Positions 63,344 through 64,000 of a DNA stretch of 64,000 bases are shown here, in pieces. Under the pieces are notes generated by a model. The model did not search any database. It worked only from the letters and a program-made list of their open reading frames with translations, and was not told where the DNA came from. Source of the stretch: Dama dama (taxonomy: Eukaryota; Chordata; Mammalia; Artiodactyla; Cervidae). The DNA lies in the NCBI RefSeq assembly GCF_033118175.1, contig NW_026870888.1, positions 1,860,001 through 1,924,000 on the forward strand. Direction: 5' to 3'. Each line of letters begins with the position of its first letter. The first letter of the stretch is position 1. The translations under genes were made by a program, and so were the position numbers.

Positions 63344-64000
63344 GTGTTCCACATCAAACGTGAAAGGAGCCTTGATTTCCTTGATGGCACTCCAGAGAAA
63401 ACCCAAGATCACTGTCTCAAGTCTAGAGGGATCCTGAGGTCACTGTAGCAACACGAAAGGGCTCCGTGGACCACAAATCAACTCGAGATGTGAGCTTAGT
63501 CCCTGGCTTCGACTCAACAGGAATACCACCTTTCCACAAGCACCTCAAGAGGAGGCTTCTCTCAGCTACAGGTATGTGAGAGGGACCCTGAGTTTGTGGC
63601 CTTAAGTGGAATGGACACCGAGATGCTCTGACTCGAAGTAAGCTCGGATATCCCTGCAGTGAATTGTGTGCAGGATCGTCTTGCATCTCCCAAGACGAAG
63701 GGATGTCTGAATCCCCTGTGTGGACCACAGAGAAAGACCTAGTTCTCCTTCTCATCGCGACGGGATGCCTCACATCCTTTGAAAACTCGAGAGGTCCGCG
63801 GAGATCAATGCTTCCAAAGGAGACGATGCCTGACTCCTCTTGAAAATGGATAGGAGTCCCAGGATCCCTGTGGCACGTGGAAAGGGACCCTGGGTTTCCC
63901 GCCTCACGTGGAGACACGTCCCATTGCCATGCAAAGACTCGAGGAGAATCCCGAGGTGTCCCTCGCACCTAGGCAGGAGTCCTGACGTCGCTGAATAAAC

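Larger units (their letters stand above)
1..64000. repeat. Tandem satellite array, ~796-bp monomer (ruminant satellite I-like)
   Basis: The window is one head-to-tail array. The TCTAGA-type phase marker starts at 600, 1396, 2192, 2988, 3784, 4579, 5375, 6171, 6967, 7763, 8558, 9354, 10150, 10946, 11742, 12538, 13334, 14129, 14925, 15721, 16517, 17312, 18107, 18903, 19698, 20492, 21288, 22084, 22880, 23675, 24471, 25266, 26062, 26857, 27651, 28447, 29242, 30036, 30832, 31627, 32421, 33217, 34013, 34807, 35601, 36395, 37190, 37985, 38777, 39573, 40368, 41162, 41956, 42751, 43546, 44338, 45134, 45929, 46723, 47519, 48314, 49108, 49902, 50699, 51494, 52290, 53085, 53880, 54675, 55471, 56266, 57062, 57857, 58653, 59448, 60241, 61034, 61830, 62626 and 63422. 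All copies have the same orientation, and I saw no inversion or foreign insertion. Seen: period and order. Known: satellite I of sheep, goat and deer is about 0.8-1 kb with 31-bp subrepeats. Inferred: ruminant centromeric or pericentromeric heterochromatin. Confidence 0.95.
57750..64000 (+). repeat. Block 5: subfamily I monomers, open at the window end
   Basis: About 7.8 monomers have subfamily I states (gcttagtccctgg, caattgcc) but keep some shared features of their own, such as ggaccacaaatc near 57,906 and 63,471 and the strongly variant segment at 58.6 and 62.6 kb. Two adjacent units lack 3 bp in the third E-box region, reading cacgtgggaagg near 60,029 and 60,822; their unit lengths are 793 bp. 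The array is cut by the window end inside a monomer. Confidence 0.85.

Noticed and set aside
1..64000. Hundreds of open reading frames on both strands, including recurrent antisense 261-codon and sense 118-codon frames
   Set aside because: They repeat once per satellite unit, overlap one another in several frames, end at repeat-borne stops, lack recognisable domains and are explained by a GC-rich repeat with few stop codons. None is annotated as CDS.
1..64000. CRISPR array or prokaryotic repeat locus
   Set aside because: The repeat unit is about 796 bp with no unique spacers, and there are no cas-like genes or bacterial gene features.
1..64000. Ribosomal DNA spacer or multicopy gene cluster (macrosatellite with a gene)
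   Set aside because: I recognised no rRNA, tRNA or conserved coding domain, and the unit has 31-bp internal periodicity typical of satellite I.
1..64000. Transposon, retrovirus or SINE/LINE insertion
   Set aside because: All unit lengths lie between 792 and 797 bp, leaving no room for an insertion, and no poly-A tail, LTR or target-site duplication was seen.
1..64000. Naming the species (sheep, goat, a deer or another ruminant)
   Set aside because: The unit length of about 796 bp and 31-bp register fit several pecoran lineages, and I cannot run a comparison to choose among them.

Overview
The whole window is one uninterrupted tandem satellite-DNA array. No gene, RNA gene, transposon insertion or non-satellite spacer was found. 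A degenerate XbaI-type site (TCTAGA and variants), used here as phase marker, recurs 80 times, from position 600 to 63,422. The spacing is 792 to 797 bp with a mode of 796 and a mean near 795. The array runs off both ends of the window. Inside each monomer, degenerate ctcgag/ctcaag-type motifs fall on a register of about 31 bp (for example 414, 445; 660, 691, 722; 779, 810), so the monomer appears to have grown from about 26 copies of a 31-bp ancestor.

A GC-rich, CpG-rich centromeric or pericentromeric satellite of about 0.8 kb with a 31-bp substructure is the known signature of the satellite I family of pecoran ruminants (sheep/goat satellite I, cervid satellite I, bovine 1.715 satellite). 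I therefore read this as centromeric heterochromatin of a ruminant, either a bovid or a deer. The species cannot be fixed from the sequence alone.

Layout: two monomer subfamilies alternate in five blocks. Subfamily I occupies about 1-4,450, 20,000-49,530 and 57,750-64,000. Subfamily II occupies about 4,450-20,000 and 49,530-57,750. Subfamily I has a second BamHI site after the XbaI site, gcttagtccctgg, caattgcc and catcctttg. Subfamily II has gatactgagg, gcttcgtccctgg, caatggcc and cgtcctttg.

Superimposed are local higher-order repeats. Much of the first subfamily II block shows an alternating a/b dimer (about 1,591 bp). A seven-monomer offset of 5,571 bp links 6.3-8.6 kb with 11.9-14.1 kb. 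A trimer of about 2,385 bp recurs between 28 and 48 kb. A recent seven-monomer amplification (5,561 bp) links 34.65-39.6 kb with 40.2-45.2 kb. A one-monomer tandem duplication lies at 33.1-34.6 kb. A 3-kb segment repeats 19,072 bp (24 monomers) apart. A six-monomer offset of about 4,773 bp lies in the second subfamily II block, and a five-monomer offset of 3,973 bp near the right end.

The many open frames on both strands are by-products of a GC-rich repeat poor in stop codons and are not annotated as genes. Short motifs recurring once or more per monomer (CACGTG E-boxes, a CRE-like site, a 5' splice-site-like motif, short dyads, a weak CENP-B-box-like match) are recorded as sequence observations, not demonstrated functional sites.
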